From assembly GCA_964347415.1 (NCBI GenBank), contig CAYFYJ010000020.1, positions 1 to 31,815 of the forward strand: a DNA stretch of 31,815 bases, read 5' to 3'. Both the position numbers and the translations under genes were made by a program. A model generated the notes under the pieces. That model was not told the DNA's origin, ran no database searches, and saw only the letters and a list, made by a program, of their open reading frames with translations. Shown in pieces: positions 21,468 through 30,004 of the stretch. Positions within the stretch are counted from its first letter, which is position 1. Every line of letters starts with the position of its first letter. Origin of the DNA: CAYFYJ01 sp964347415 (GTDB taxonomy: Archaea > Aenigmatarchaeota > Aenigmatarchaeia > CG10238-14).

Positions 21468-22256
21468 TCAACCTTTTATCGACTTGAACATCTCATAGTA
21501 TCTTTTAACTTCCTCTTTTGGATTATCAGCAAATATTACAGCTCTACCCAGACTAACAAGTGGGTTAGTAACATATCTCGCATTAGTAGCTTCTCCCCCC
21601 TGTGGCCCAATCCCCTGCATCAAGAAGATGACTCTATCACCAACAACCCTCTGAATATTTTTAATATATTCCCCCTTTACAAAACCTGTCAAACCAACGA
21701 CACAACCATCTGCCTGAGACTCTTTAATCATTTCTGCAATATGTAAGTAGAAAGGTTGATTGTTGACTAAAGTCCCAATCATCATTTTTTCTGCTTCTGG
21801 ATTTGACATCAGAGTAAGCACAATAACACCCAAATCCTTCTTATGTGCGCTGTTGACAGTAGCTTGAACATTCCCTGCGAACGGTGAAAAAGTGAACGCA
21901 TCGAGTCCCATGTCAGATATCCAGAATAACGCCGATTCATTTGTCGAACCGATATCACTCAATTTATGGTCGAGAATAGCAAACATTCCCTCTTTATGAA
22001 TTTTCTTAGCTAACTTCCTTAAGATATGGTAACCGCCTAAGAAATATTGACTGTTAGGTTTTATGGAACAGCAATAATCACTAACTTGTTCTATTATATG
22101 GGAAGAGAAGTTCAACAGGCTATCAGCATCTTCTTTTGAAAGGAATTTTTCAGGAACTACCCTCTCCTTTCTTTGTCTTGGTAAGGCCGGGTCCAAGTTA
22201 ATGTTGATGAAACTCTTTTTATCTTTCGTTATCTGAGCATATTTTTCATAGAGCAT
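21468..22256 (-). CDS. pyrF: orotidine 5'-phosphate decarboxylase, long type
   Basis: Last step to UMP. 262 residues from ATG 22256, eight bases after the pyrE stop; a GTG 24 bases earlier is in frame but would overlap pyrE. Catalytic motif LDHKLSDIGSTN (Asp-Lys-Asp), C-terminal phosphate site MQGIGPQGG and GRAVIFAD. The length and ININLDPALPRQ start resemble the longer group II enzymes rather than the roughly 220-residue archaeal form. Co-transcribed with pyrE, which makes its substrate. Confidence 0.93.
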   Translation of the reverse strand: MLYEKYAQITKDKKSFININLDPALPRQRKERVVPEKFLSKEDADSLLNFSSHIIEQVSDYCCSIKPNSQYFLGGYHILRKLAKKIHKEGMFAILDHKLSDIGSTNESALFWISDMGLDAFTFSPFAGNVQATVNSAHKKDLGVIVLTLMSNPEAEKMMIGTLVNNQPFYLHIAEMIKESQADGCVVGLTGFVKGEYIKNIQRVVGDRVIFLMQGIGPQGGEATNARYVTNPLVSLGRAVIFADNPKEEVKRYYEMFKSIKG

Positions 22257-22263
22257 ACTATCC

Positions 22264-22902
22264 CTATTTGAATTTTCCACCCCATTTGCCAGGATCTTTG
22301 AACCATTCCTTAACTTCCTTTATTTCCTCGTCTTTAAAGTATCCGATGCTTTTACCGATTTTCAGAACTGAATCCAGGTTACTCATGGCATGTAGTTTAA
22401 CCTTCTGTTCATATAGAGCCTTTCTAGCAACCTCATACCCATACTCATAGATCACTAAACAATGTTCTGTTACCCCTCCGTCATTCTTGATACCGTTGAT
22501 AAAATTCAGTTTACTCCCACCATCTGACATCATATCCTCGAATAATAGAACTCTTTGTCCTGGTTTCAATATTCCTTCAGTCTGTTTTTGCTTTCCATAA
22601 CCTTTTGGTTTTTTCCTTACGTATATCATCGGGATATTTAATCTATCAGCAAGCCAACTGGCCAAAGGTATTCCTGCCGTTTCTCCACCGGCTATAACAT
22701 CTATGTTTTCTAGACCAATTTCATTCTTGACGATATCAACAGCAGTATCGATTATGTTTTTTCTTTCTTCTGGAAAAGAGATTAACCTCCTGCAGTCGAT
22801 ATAAATTGGGCTTAGTATCCCAGAAACAAATTTGAACGGTTCTTTTATGTTGACAGTAAAGGCATTAATCTTTAGAAGAACTTCAGAAATATTTTCTCTC
22901 AT
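22264..22902 (-). CDS. pyrE: orotate phosphoribosyltransferase
   Basis: Joins orotate to PRPP to give OMP. 212 residues. PRPP-binding motif VLLFEDMMSDGGSK, upstream hood motif IYIDCRRLISFPEE and VIAGGETAGIPLASWLAD. A TATA-like ATTTAAATATAAAC lies about 25-40 bases before the ATG, so pyrE heads the operon pyrE-pyrF-prs. AGAGGGAG precedes the start. Confidence 0.95.
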   Translation of the reverse strand: MRENISEVLLKINAFTVNIKEPFKFVSGILSPIYIDCRRLISFPEERKNIIDTAVDIVKNEIGLENIDVIAGGETAGIPLASWLADRLNIPMIYVRKKPKGYGKQKQTEGILKPGQRVLLFEDMMSDGGSKLNFINGIKNDGGVTEHCLVIYEYGYEVARKALYEQKVKLHAMSNLDSVLKIGKSIGYFKDEEIKEVKEWFKDPGKWGGKFK

Positions 22903-23000
22903 TCAAACTCCCTCTTTCTCTAATTCATTAGAAGTTTATATTTAAATAAAATAGTTAGTCAACGATTAGATTTAAAATTTTCAATCACTATAATCATTTC

Positions 23001-23453
23001 ATGTTTAAAAGAATGAGTTTTTCTGATTATCAAAAAACTATCCCTCCCACTCCATATAATCATTATGTGCCTGAGGGGGGTTCTGGATATGCTTATGAAG
23101 GGCTAATCCATATGATGAGGTTCGGTGGCTGTATGTCCTGCATAATCCTTTCAGAAGGAACACAAAATTTAGGAGCTGCGACTCATTTCAGACCTGTTAG
23201 AGTAGATGAACATATACAAGAAGTTAGAAAATTGACAAGCGCTTATACAGAACTGAAAGAAGCTCAAAATGTGGCTTTGGTGTGGGATGGGACAAATAGA
23301 AAGAGTAGAACCGAACCCAATGGTAGAGTCAGACGATTGTTAACTGGTTTAGAAGGGATTTTTTCAGGTCGTGAAATCGACGAAATACCTTATGAAGGGG
23401 CTTTGGATTGGTGCGGTCTTTATGTTGATGAAGGATTACTAATACTCCCATAA
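23001..23453 (+). CDS. hypothetical protein with CheD-like Cys/His arrangement
   Basis: 150 residues, no membrane segment. Residues 41-66 read FGGCMSCIIL...LGAATHFRP: a Cys (44) and a His (62) 18 apart, with a Gly-x-Ala-x-His-Phe-x-Pro turn. The chemotaxis deamidase CheD and CNF-type toxins have the same order (GSC ... HF.LP). There is no Thr at the position CheD uses and no chemotaxis genes are seen, so this may only share a fold. TATA-like TTTAAAAT about 25 bases before the ATG suggests a leaderless start. Ends one base before the pyrC stop; convergent. Confidence 0.75.
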   Translation: MFKRMSFSDYQKTIPPTPYNHYVPEGGSGYAYEGLIHMMRFGGCMSCIILSEGTQNLGAATHFRPVRVDEHIQEVRKLTSAYTELKEAQNVALVWDGTNRKSRTEPNGRVRRLLTGLEGIFSGREIDEIPYEGALDWCGLYVDEGLLILP

Positions 23454-24734
23454 TTAAAGTTGATTGTATTTTATATTCCCATTAACAATCGTCATTACTG
23501 GCATTCCTTTTCCTTCCCAACCTTCATAAGGACTCCATCCACACTTCGTCACTAAATCTTCTCTAGAAATCTCCCACTTCTTTTTTAAATCTATAATAGT
23601 CAAGTTGGCATCATTCCCAATCTCTATATCCCCGTAATTATCCAATTCAAACCTTTTAACAGGGTTGTCATGCATCAACTCAACAACTTTTTCAAGTTTT
23701 ATCATTCTTTTATTAACAGCATTCAACATGAGCTGTAAACTGGTTTCAACGCTGGGAACACCACTGGGAGCAAACCAAATGTTCTGATACTTTTCATGTA
23801 GAGTATGAGGTGCATGATCTGACGCGAGAATATCAATTTTCCCAGTCTTAATCCCTTTCCATAAAGCCTTCTGGTCCCTTCCCGTTCTTGGAGGTGGATT
23901 CATCTTCACTAAAGTTCTTTTTTCTCTAAGATCATCTTCAGTCATGAAAAGATAATTTGGAGAAGTTTCACAAGTGACATCGACTTTATTCTTCTTGGCT
24001 TTCTTTATCAACGTCAATCCATCTTTAGTTGTTAAGTGACAGATGTGGAGTTTGACATTCGTTTGTTTGGCTAATTCGATGGCATCGTTTATTGCTAGGA
24101 CTTCAGATTCTGGAGGTCTAGCACGGGCAAAGGCTATAGGATCAGTCTCCTTCTTGTAATTTTTGTAAAAGTGTTTGTTCATTTTTTCATTCTCGGCATG
24201 GACGCAAAGGACTTTTCCAGTTTTTGCAACGTTCGTGAAAGCCTTCAATAGAAGACTTATATCGTCCAAAGCCATATCTCCAGTCGATTTACCCATGAAT
24301 AACTTGAATGCTATGGCCTGTTTTGTTAACTCCTTCAGATCGTTCAAGTTTTTTTGACTGATGCCAGCATACAGGCCAAAGTTAACCACAGATTTCTTTG
24401 CTAACGCTTTTTTATCGAACAAGTCTCTGAGTGTGAGTGTTGGAGGTATTGTGTTGGGCATCTCCATGACATAAGTTATCCCTCCTTTTGCTGCTGCCCT
24501 CGACCCCGTGGACCAGTCTTCTTTATGAGTTAAACCTGGCTCCCTGAAATGAACATGAACATCTATTAACCCTGGAAGTATTATTCTATTCTTAGAATCG
24601 ATCATTTTCTTAGAAGGGGGTAGTCTGGATTTTGTTATCGAGGTGATCTTTCCTTTATCTATAACTAGATCAGCCCTTTTTAGTCTTTTTTTATGCCAAA
24701 TTCTACAATTTTTTAGGGCCAAATCAACCTTCAT
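23454..24734 (-). CDS. pyrC: dihydroorotase
   Basis: Cyclises carbamoyl aspartate to dihydroorotate. 426 residues, amidohydrolase fold. Metal ligands in DVHVHFREPGLTHKED (58-73), carboxylated-Lys region FKLFMGKSTG, ICHLTT, and the catalytic Asp in DILASDHAPHT. Also NPPPR before it. A TATA-like ATTTAAGATT lies about 25 bases upstream, so it is probably leaderless. Divergent from cmk with 34 bases between starts. Confidence 0.95.
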   Translation of the reverse strand: MKVDLALKNCRIWHKKRLKRADLVIDKGKITSITKSRLPPSKKMIDSKNRIILPGLIDVHVHFREPGLTHKEDWSTGSRAAAKGGITYVMEMPNTIPPTLTLRDLFDKKALAKKSVVNFGLYAGISQKNLNDLKELTKQAIAFKLFMGKSTGDMALDDISLLLKAFTNVAKTGKVLCVHAENEKMNKHFYKNYKKETDPIAFARARPPESEVLAINDAIELAKQTNVKLHICHLTTKDGLTLIKKAKKNKVDVTCETSPNYLFMTEDDLREKRTLVKMNPPPRTGRDQKALWKGIKTGKIDILASDHAPHTLHEKYQNIWFAPSGVPSVETSLQLMLNAVNKRMIKLEKVVELMHDNPVKRFELDNYGDIEIGNDANLTIIDLKKKWEISREDLVTKCGWSPYEGWEGKGMPVMTIVNGNIKYNQL

Positions 24735-24768
24735 AAATAATAATAGTTTTCTAATCTTAAATCATATT

Positions 24769-25368
24769 ATGGTAAAAACTTATTTGAAATTTCTAGAACC
24801 CCTTGAGCGAGAGTTATCCAAAAAAATCAAGAAGAAAGGTTTAACGATAACTGTTTCTGCCGTTTCTGGTGCAGGAAAAAGTGATGCTGCTAAGGCCTTA
24901 GCCAAGGCATTTAAATTGAAATACATTTCTGCGGGTCAAATATTAAGAGACGTGGCTAAAAAAAGAAAAATTGCCCTTGTCGAATTCTCTGCTATCAGGG
25001 AACCAGAGATAGACCATGATATGGACGAGAGAAATTTAGAATTGGCTATACAGGGTAATGTCGTTTTGGACGGAAGATTAACCAGTTGGGCAGCTGGAGA
25101 CTGGGCAGATGTAAAAATATGGATTTATTGTTCATCTGATGTTAGAGCAAAACGTGTTGCAAAAAGAGACAATATTACAGTTGAAGAAGCGAGAAAAAGA
25201 ATAATAAAAAGAGATAGAGAAGATCATGATAAGTATATTAAGTTGTATGGTATTGATTCATTCGACACATCTATCTACGATATCAAAATAAACAACGGAA
25301 AATTAACGAAGAAACAAGTAAAAACCATTCCAGTAAAATTAGTAAGAAAATTTTTAGAAAGGAATTAA
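24769..25368 (+). CDS. cmk: cytidylate kinase, archaeal type
   Basis: Phosphorylates CMP to CDP. 199 residues from ATG 24769; the longer frame reads antisense to pyrC. P-loop VSGAGKSD (32-39), KYISAGQILRDVAKKR, PEIDHDMDERNLELA, VLDGRLTSWAAGDWADVKIW and the lid region with DREDHDKYIKLYGID, all typical of the archaeal CMP kinase. The N-terminal 24 residues before the P-loop are longer than usual. Fits the surrounding pyrimidine genes. Its end overlaps the convergent presenilin-like gene by 4 bases. Confidence 0.92.
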   Translation: MVKTYLKFLEPLERELSKKIKKKGLTITVSAVSGAGKSDAAKALAKAFKLKYISAGQILRDVAKKRKIALVEFSAIREPEIDHDMDERNLELAIQGNVVLDGRLTSWAAGDWADVKIWIYCSSDVRAKRVAKRDNITVEEARKRIIKRDREDHDKYIKLYGIDSFDTSIYDIKINNGKLTKKQVKTIPVKLVRKFLERN

Positions 25369-26246
25369 ACCAACGAAACAATCCCATAAGCAATCAAACA
25401 ACCAGTAGTTATGAAAGGCATTCCTGGGTAAAATTTCCCTTCTGTTCCCTTGATCAACAAAACTAGTAGAGTCAAGCTAACGATAATTGGAATTATTAAA
25501 ACTTTCAAGAAAGCCAATCCTATACTAATAGATGCCGATTTCATCAAGTTTTCCATGACTACCCCAGCAAACAAGAGTGGGAACGCAACATCTCCACCAC
25601 CGATAATAGCAGATTTTAATTTCACCTTCTTTCCTTTGACTTTCTTCGCTTTTTTTAAAGGAATGGTAATCCCAGCAAACAATTTACTCTTGGTCTGGAA
25701 TAAAGCCATCTTTACCATATGCTTGCTCTTGAAAACGGCATAAATATCGTAAATAGAAATGACGATTAACACAGCAATAATCCAAGTTATATTGAATAGA
25801 GGAACGAGTAGAATAGCAATCCCACTGTACATCAGGATTTGAGCAATGTTATGGATGAATAGGTTGGGTTTGTATAATTTTAGTCCAGCGATAGCGAAAG
25901 CCAAGATAAAAGCGTATTCAGTCGGCATGAAAACCCCTAAAGCTAAAGAAATCGTCATAAAAACAGAAATGAAGAATAACCCCTTCCACCAGTTTACTTT
26001 CTTGAGCCAAACTATTACCAGAATCAAACCAGTCGATATTGCGACTCCAGACATTATCCAGATAAAAGTTTCAAAACCGGTTATTTCAGGTCTAGGACCA
26101 AGAACAGTCTCGCTGTGGACTACTTCTTTTTCTCCTGTTGGTCCGATTTTAATGCTGATATCTTTGTACAGGATGATTAGTCCAACGAGTTGAGTCAAGA
26201 AGAATAACAGGACCAGTGCCAATAGAGTTCTGTAATCATACTTCAT
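25365..26246 (-). CDS. presenilin-like A22 intramembrane aspartyl protease
   Basis: 293 residues from ATG 26246, 14 bases after the pyrK stop; an in-frame start farther up would overlap pyrK by 41 bases. About nine hydrophobic helices. Catalytic motifs: SIYDIYAVF with Asp167 and IGGGDVAFPLLFAG with Asp219, the YD...GxGD signature of presenilin and signal peptide peptidase. The third motif, usually PAL, reads PGMPF (274-278), slightly altered. A basic cytoplasmic loop (KKAKKVKGKKVKLK) separates the two Asp helices. It cleaves membrane peptides. Its place at the end of the pyrD-pyrK unit is probably only co-transcription. Confidence 0.9.
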   Translation of the reverse strand: MKYDYRTLLALVLLFFLTQLVGLIILYKDISIKIGPTGEKEVVHSETVLGPRPEITGFETFIWIMSGVAISTGLILVIVWLKKVNWWKGLFFISVFMTISLALGVFMPTEYAFILAFAIAGLKLYKPNLFIHNIAQILMYSGIAILLVPLFNITWIIAVLIVISIYDIYAVFKSKHMVKMALFQTKSKLFAGITIPLKKAKKVKGKKVKLKSAIIGGGDVAFPLLFAGVVMENLMKSASISIGLAFLKVLIIPIIVSLTLLVLLIKGTEGKFYPGMPFITTGCLIAYGIVSLV

Positions 26247-26259
26247 AATATTTATTGGG

Positions 26260-27033
26260 TTATTGGAAATAAATCTTCGATCCTGTTTTATCTCTTTCAA
26301 AAACCCCGAATTCAGATAATTTTCTCAACTGCTCAGAACTGAAAACAGGTCCATCCTTACAGACCGTTAAATCATCGATACAACATTGACCACAAACCCC
26401 AAAACCACACTTCATGTATCTTTCTAAAGAAGCCTGACATTCTATCCCATGATTTTCACAAATCTCAAAGACCTTTTTCATCATTATCTCAGGACCGCAA
26501 GTATAAACACAATCATAGTTTTCCTTTTCCAACTGACTTTTCAAGGCATCTGTCGCAAATCCCTTTATCCCACTAGATCCATCATCGGTCGTTATTATCA
26601 ATCTAGATTTCTTTAGTCTTTCCAAGAAGAACAAATCATCCTTAGTTTTTGCTCCGATTATAGCTGTAACATCATAACCCTTTGTAAAGGCTTTCTCCGC
26701 AAGGAAGGATAAAGGTATAATTCCATAACCACCGGCTACTATACATATTCTATGTCCTTTCAGTTCAAACCCACGACCATAAGGTCCTCTGATTCCAAGT
26801 TTCTGCCCTTCATACATTTGATGTAATCTTGAAGAAAATGAACCAACTTTCGTAACAGTTATCCCAAACGGATCAGTGAAGGCAACAGCAAATGGTTTCT
26901 CATCCATTCTCGGCATCCAGATCATCACAAACTGTCCTGGTTTAGCTTGAACCTTCTTATAAAAAAAGAAAGTCTTGGTTTTCCAGTTTTCTTTTATTAT
27001 ACTCTTTATTTCTAAAACCTCTGGTACTTCCAT
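26260..27033 (-). CDS. pyrK: dihydroorotate dehydrogenase electron-transfer subunit
   Basis: FAD and 2Fe-2S protein that passes electrons from PyrD to NAD. 257 residues. FAD/NAD reductase domain with GIRGPYGRGFEL and IVAGGYGIIPLSFLAE, then the iron-sulfur Cys cluster RYMKCGFGVCGQCCIDD with a further Cys in TVCKDGP. The start codon directly follows the pyrD stop (TGAATG), so the two subunits are translated in step. Confidence 0.95.
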   Translation of the reverse strand: MEVPEVLEIKSIIKENWKTKTFFFYKKVQAKPGQFVMIWMPRMDEKPFAVAFTDPFGITVTKVGSFSSRLHQMYEGQKLGIRGPYGRGFELKGHRICIVAGGYGIIPLSFLAEKAFTKGYDVTAIIGAKTKDDLFFLERLKKSRLIITTDDGSSGIKGFATDALKSQLEKENYDCVYTCGPEIMMKKVFEICENHGIECQASLERYMKCGFGVCGQCCIDDLTVCKDGPVFSSEQLRKLSEFGVFERDKTGSKIYFQ

Positions 27034-27948
27034 TCAATCACGATGAGCCAAACCTCTTATTTCTTCAAGACTTGAATAACCATGAGATTCCAGGAATTCA
27101 GTCATTTCATCGCAAACTTTTTTAAAGACATCGATGCCACGATAATAGATAGCTGTTCCGATGCCGACAGCAGAAGCTCCGGCCATTACCATTTCGATTG
27201 CATCCTTTCCATGAGAGACACCACCAATTCCGATAATAGGAACTTTAACAGTCTCGTAAATATCGTAAACACACTTTACAGCGATAGGATGAATCGCAGG
27301 ACCACTTAAGCCAGCAAACTTATTAGCAAAGACAGGTTTAGTAGTCTCAATATCTATTATCATTCCAGGACCAACAGTGTTTATCGCGCTAATGATATCA
27401 GTACCAGCCCTTTCCACGGCCTCGGCTATGATTTTGATATCGTTAACATTCGGAGTTAATTTTGTTATTACTGGAATTCTCACAACCTTTTTCACAGCTT
27501 TAACAACTTCATAAGATAGGTCTGGGTTTTTTCCTATCGCTTGCCCGAAGCATTCTCTAGGTGCAAGGTTCGGACAGGATATGTTTAGTTCGATTGCATC
27601 TGCATCCCCCATTTCCTTGGCTACAAGAGCAAAATCTTCTGGATTTCCTGCAAAGATACTTGCGATAACTGGGACTTGGCCTTTTGCTATCTTGATTTCC
27701 TCTTTAAAATTTTCATATCCAGGATTTGGAAGACCAACAGCATTCATTACCCAAGAATCAAACTCAAGAACAGTGGGGTTAGGATGACCTTTTCTGGGCT
27801 CTTTTCCAATAGATTTAGTAGTTACAGCCCCTGCTCCAGCTTCAGCAACTCTTTTTAATAACTTTCCAGAAACTCCAAGAAAACCAGATGTCAATATAGT
27901 AGGATTTCTTAATTTCAACCCGGTTAACTCAACTTCTAAACTTATCAT
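27034..27948 (-). CDS. pyrD: dihydroorotate dehydrogenase, catalytic subunit (class 1B)
   Basis: Oxidises dihydroorotate to orotate with FMN. 304 residues. LRNPTILTSGFLG, the active-site loop ELNISCPNLAP with catalytic Cys, TKLTPNVNDI, SAINTVGPG and the phosphate site IIGIGGVSHGKDAIEMVMAG. The partner pyrK is immediately downstream, marking the NAD-linked 1B type. A possible own promoter (GTTTATTG) lies in the 49-base gap after pyrI. Confidence 0.96.
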   Translation of the reverse strand: MISLEVELTGLKLRNPTILTSGFLGVSGKLLKRVAEAGAGAVTTKSIGKEPRKGHPNPTVLEFDSWVMNAVGLPNPGYENFKEEIKIAKGQVPVIASIFAGNPEDFALVAKEMGDADAIELNISCPNLAPRECFGQAIGKNPDLSYEVVKAVKKVVRIPVITKLTPNVNDIKIIAEAVERAGTDIISAINTVGPGMIIDIETTKPVFANKFAGLSGPAIHPIAVKCVYDIYETVKVPIIGIGGVSHGKDAIEMVMAGASAVGIGTAIYYRGIDVFKKVCDEMTEFLESHGYSSLEEIRGLAHRD

Positions 27949-27997
27949 ACTTTCAGATAAACAATAAACCCTAAACGATTTAAGCTCTTTGATTCAA

Positions 27998-28450
27998 TTA
28001 TATCAAATCTTCTAAACTGAACAGTCTTTCGCAATATACGCATCTCAGTTTAACTGGTTCTTTATCTTCAACTCTGAACTTACTTTTAACTGGTTCGTTC
28101 ATGTTTGTGACACATTTTGGGTTCGGACATTTCATTATCCCTTCGAGTAAATCTGGTAATTCGATCTTACTCTTACTCGTCACTTTAAAATCTTTTATCA
28201 CGTTCCATGTCGCGTGTGGTGCAACCAAAGCTATCTTATCGACTTCTTTTTTTCTTAAAGTCTTGTTCTCTATCTTAACAATATCCTTTTTTCCAGCTGT
28301 TTTGCTAGGTACGTTCATTAGTAGAGCAGTAACATTGGGAAAACCATTTTCAACTCCAAGAATGTCCAATACCTTTTTTCCTTTCCCGGCCTTTATGTGA
28401 TCGATAACTGTACCGTCTTTAATTTTTTTTACTCTCAACTCTTCTTTCAT
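27998..28450 (-). CDS. pyrI: aspartate carbamoyltransferase regulatory chain
   Basis: Non-catalytic subunit that binds nucleotide effectors and joins PyrB trimers. 150 residues. Allosteric domain with GTVIDHIKAGKGKKVLDILG (13-32), and C-terminal zinc domain with CPNPKC and CVYC, the four ligands of the family. Start overlaps the pyrB stop by 4 bases (ATGA). Its presence implies feedback control of the canonical ATCase; the paralogue at 19425 has no such partner nearby. Confidence 0.97.
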   Translation of the reverse strand: MKEELRVKKIKDGTVIDHIKAGKGKKVLDILGVENGFPNVTALLMNVPSKTAGKKDIVKIENKTLRKKEVDKIALVAPHATWNVIKDFKVTSKSKIELPDLLEGIMKCPNPKCVTNMNEPVKSKFRVEDKEPVKLRCVYCERLFSLEDLI

Positions 28451-29379
28451 TCAATCACTCCATTTATCAAACCTAGTATAGCCATTCTTACCGGCACCCC
28501 GTAGAATGTTTGGTCAAAGTATTTAGCGCATTTCATATCGTCAACCCTAGAATCAATCTCTGTAACTTTTGGTAACGGATGCAATATTGCTACTTCTTCT
28601 TTGCAAGATCCTAAAACTTCTGGAGTTATCCTGAATGCCTTTTGCATCCTTTCTGCCTCCAACTTATCCACAAACCTCTCTTTCTGAATTCTGCAGATGT
28701 AAATGACATCAGCATCTTTAACTCCTGATTCTATGTCGTAACTTCGGTTTGGTTTTATGCTAAATTTCCTCTCGATTTCATTCAAGATATTACTTGACAT
28801 TTCCAGGCCTTTTGGTGAAACTAAAGTTATGTTTGCGTTAAACATCGCTAATGCTGTAGCCAAAGATCTCATTGTCCTTGCATGTTTTAAATCCCCGAGC
28901 AAAGTTACATTCAAACCTTTTATCTCTCCTTTCATTTTCTTAATCGTGTATAAATCTAGTAAGGTTTGTGTTGGGTGTTGGTTCCCTCCATCACCACCGT
29001 TTATTACTGGTTTTCTAGATGCTTCTGCTGCTAGTCTTGCTGCCCCTTCCATGGGATGTCTTATCACTATCATATCACAGTATCTCTCAACTGTCTTTAT
29101 CGTGTCAGTTAATGTTTCGCCCTTTGCTACAGAAGTTATACCTGTTCCTGTGAATCCCATTACTTCTCCACCTAATCTCTGCATTGCTGATGTGAATGAG
29201 AGTCTTGTTCTAGTCGATGGTTCGAAGAATAGAGTTCCTAGTATCTTACCTTCCATTAATTTAGTGGTCTTTTCTCCTTTTGCATAAGGTTCCATTTCTT
29301 TTGCTTTCTTATGGATTAACTCGATCTCTTCTTTACTCAAATCTCTAATCGAGATTATATCTTTTCCTTTCAAGTTCAT
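28447..29379 (-). CDS. pyrB: aspartate carbamoyltransferase catalytic chain
   Basis: First committed step of pyrimidine synthesis. 310 residues. Carbamoyl phosphate loop FFEPSTRTRLSF, TSVAKGETLTDT, QHPTQTLLD, GDLKHARTMRSL, aspartate-binding CRIQKERF and HPLPKVTEID are all intact. AAGGAGG lies 7 bases before the ATG. The gene heads the leftward unit pyrB-pyrI-(pyrD-pyrK-protease). Confidence 0.97.
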   Translation of the reverse strand: MNLKGKDIISIRDLSKEEIELIHKKAKEMEPYAKGEKTTKLMEGKILGTLFFEPSTRTRLSFTSAMQRLGGEVMGFTGTGITSVAKGETLTDTIKTVERYCDMIVIRHPMEGAARLAAEASRKPVINGGDGGNQHPTQTLLDLYTIKKMKGEIKGLNVTLLGDLKHARTMRSLATALAMFNANITLVSPKGLEMSSNILNEIERKFSIKPNRSYDIESGVKDADVIYICRIQKERFVDKLEAERMQKAFRITPEVLGSCKEEVAILHPLPKVTEIDSRVDDMKCAKYFDQTFYGVPVRMAILGLINGVIE

Positions 29380-29386
29380 AAAATTT

Positions 29387-29412
29387 CCTCCTTAAATTTA
29401 AAAAAAGGGAGG
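29387..29412 (-). promoter_or_regulatory. pyrB leader in which CCTCC can mask the ribosome binding site
   Basis: On the mRNA strand the ribosome binding site GGAGG (29391-29387) is preceded 16 bases earlier by CCTCC (29412-29408), its exact complement. Folding would hide the site. A further hairpin GAGAA-AACTTA-TTCTC lies upstream. This could be translational control of the pyr operon. Confidence 0.4.
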
Positions 29413-29557
29413 TTAAAACATCTGAGAATAAGTTTTCTCTTCTTGAATTAAAAAATTTTAGGTCGATGGAAACCCACCAATAATTAGGAGTTCAGATATT
29501 AAAAGTTTACTGTAGCTGATGATACATTTGTTATTAATGAAATCTGTCTGATTCGGG

Positions 29558-29995
29558 TCATTCTACTTCTAATACATCCCCAATAGTTAAGTCCCCCTTT
29601 CTTGGTTTTTCTGTAGTTTTTGCTTCTTCATATGGTACTTTTAATTTGATTTTCAGGAATCTTTCAAGCTTTTCTGTCAATTTATCATCAGGTTCCATCT
29701 CCCCACTTTCTACCCTCCTAATAACTGATTCTTTCTCGTTGATCTTTTTAGCGAATTTCTCTCTAGTCAAGTTAATCTTTTCTCTGGCCTCTATGATTTT
29801 CTTTCCATAGTCATCGATAATGATTGTTTCATCTTCTTTCATTCTTGGCTTTCTTCTAACTCTTACAATTCTTATTGGTTTAGTCTCAATTAATTCTCCG
29901 TACTTCGAGCAATCTTCACAAACTTCTAGAATAGTTCCTTCTACCTTCGCTCTAAATAATTTTCCAGAACCTTTACCACAGATATTGCACTCGAT
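29558..29995 (-). CDS. multiprotein bridging factor 1 homologue (aMBF1), non-standard start
   Basis: 145 residues if read from the ATC at 29995. N-terminal zinc ribbon ECNICGKGSG...LEVCEDC, basic linker RIVRVRRKPRMK, then a Cro-type helix-turn-helix (YGKKIIEAREKINLTREKFA to VIRRVESGEMEPDDK) and a short acidic end: the full archaeal MBF1 layout. An ATG at 29842 would give only the HTH half. In frame upstream to the TAG at 30007-30005 there are only GCG AGT GTC ATC GAG before the first Cys, so no ATG, GTG or TTG. MBF1 proteins usually start Met-x-Cys, which points to ATC as the start, or to a sequencing error there. Confidence 0.88.
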   Translation of the reverse strand: MECNICGKGSGKLFRAKVEGTILEVCEDCSKYGELIETKPIRIVRVRRKPRMKEDETIIIDDYGKKIIEAREKINLTREKFAKKINEKESVIRRVESGEMEPDDKLTEKLERFLKIKLKVPYEEAKTTEKPRKGDLTIGDVLEVE

Positions 29996-30004
29996 GACAC
30001 TCGC

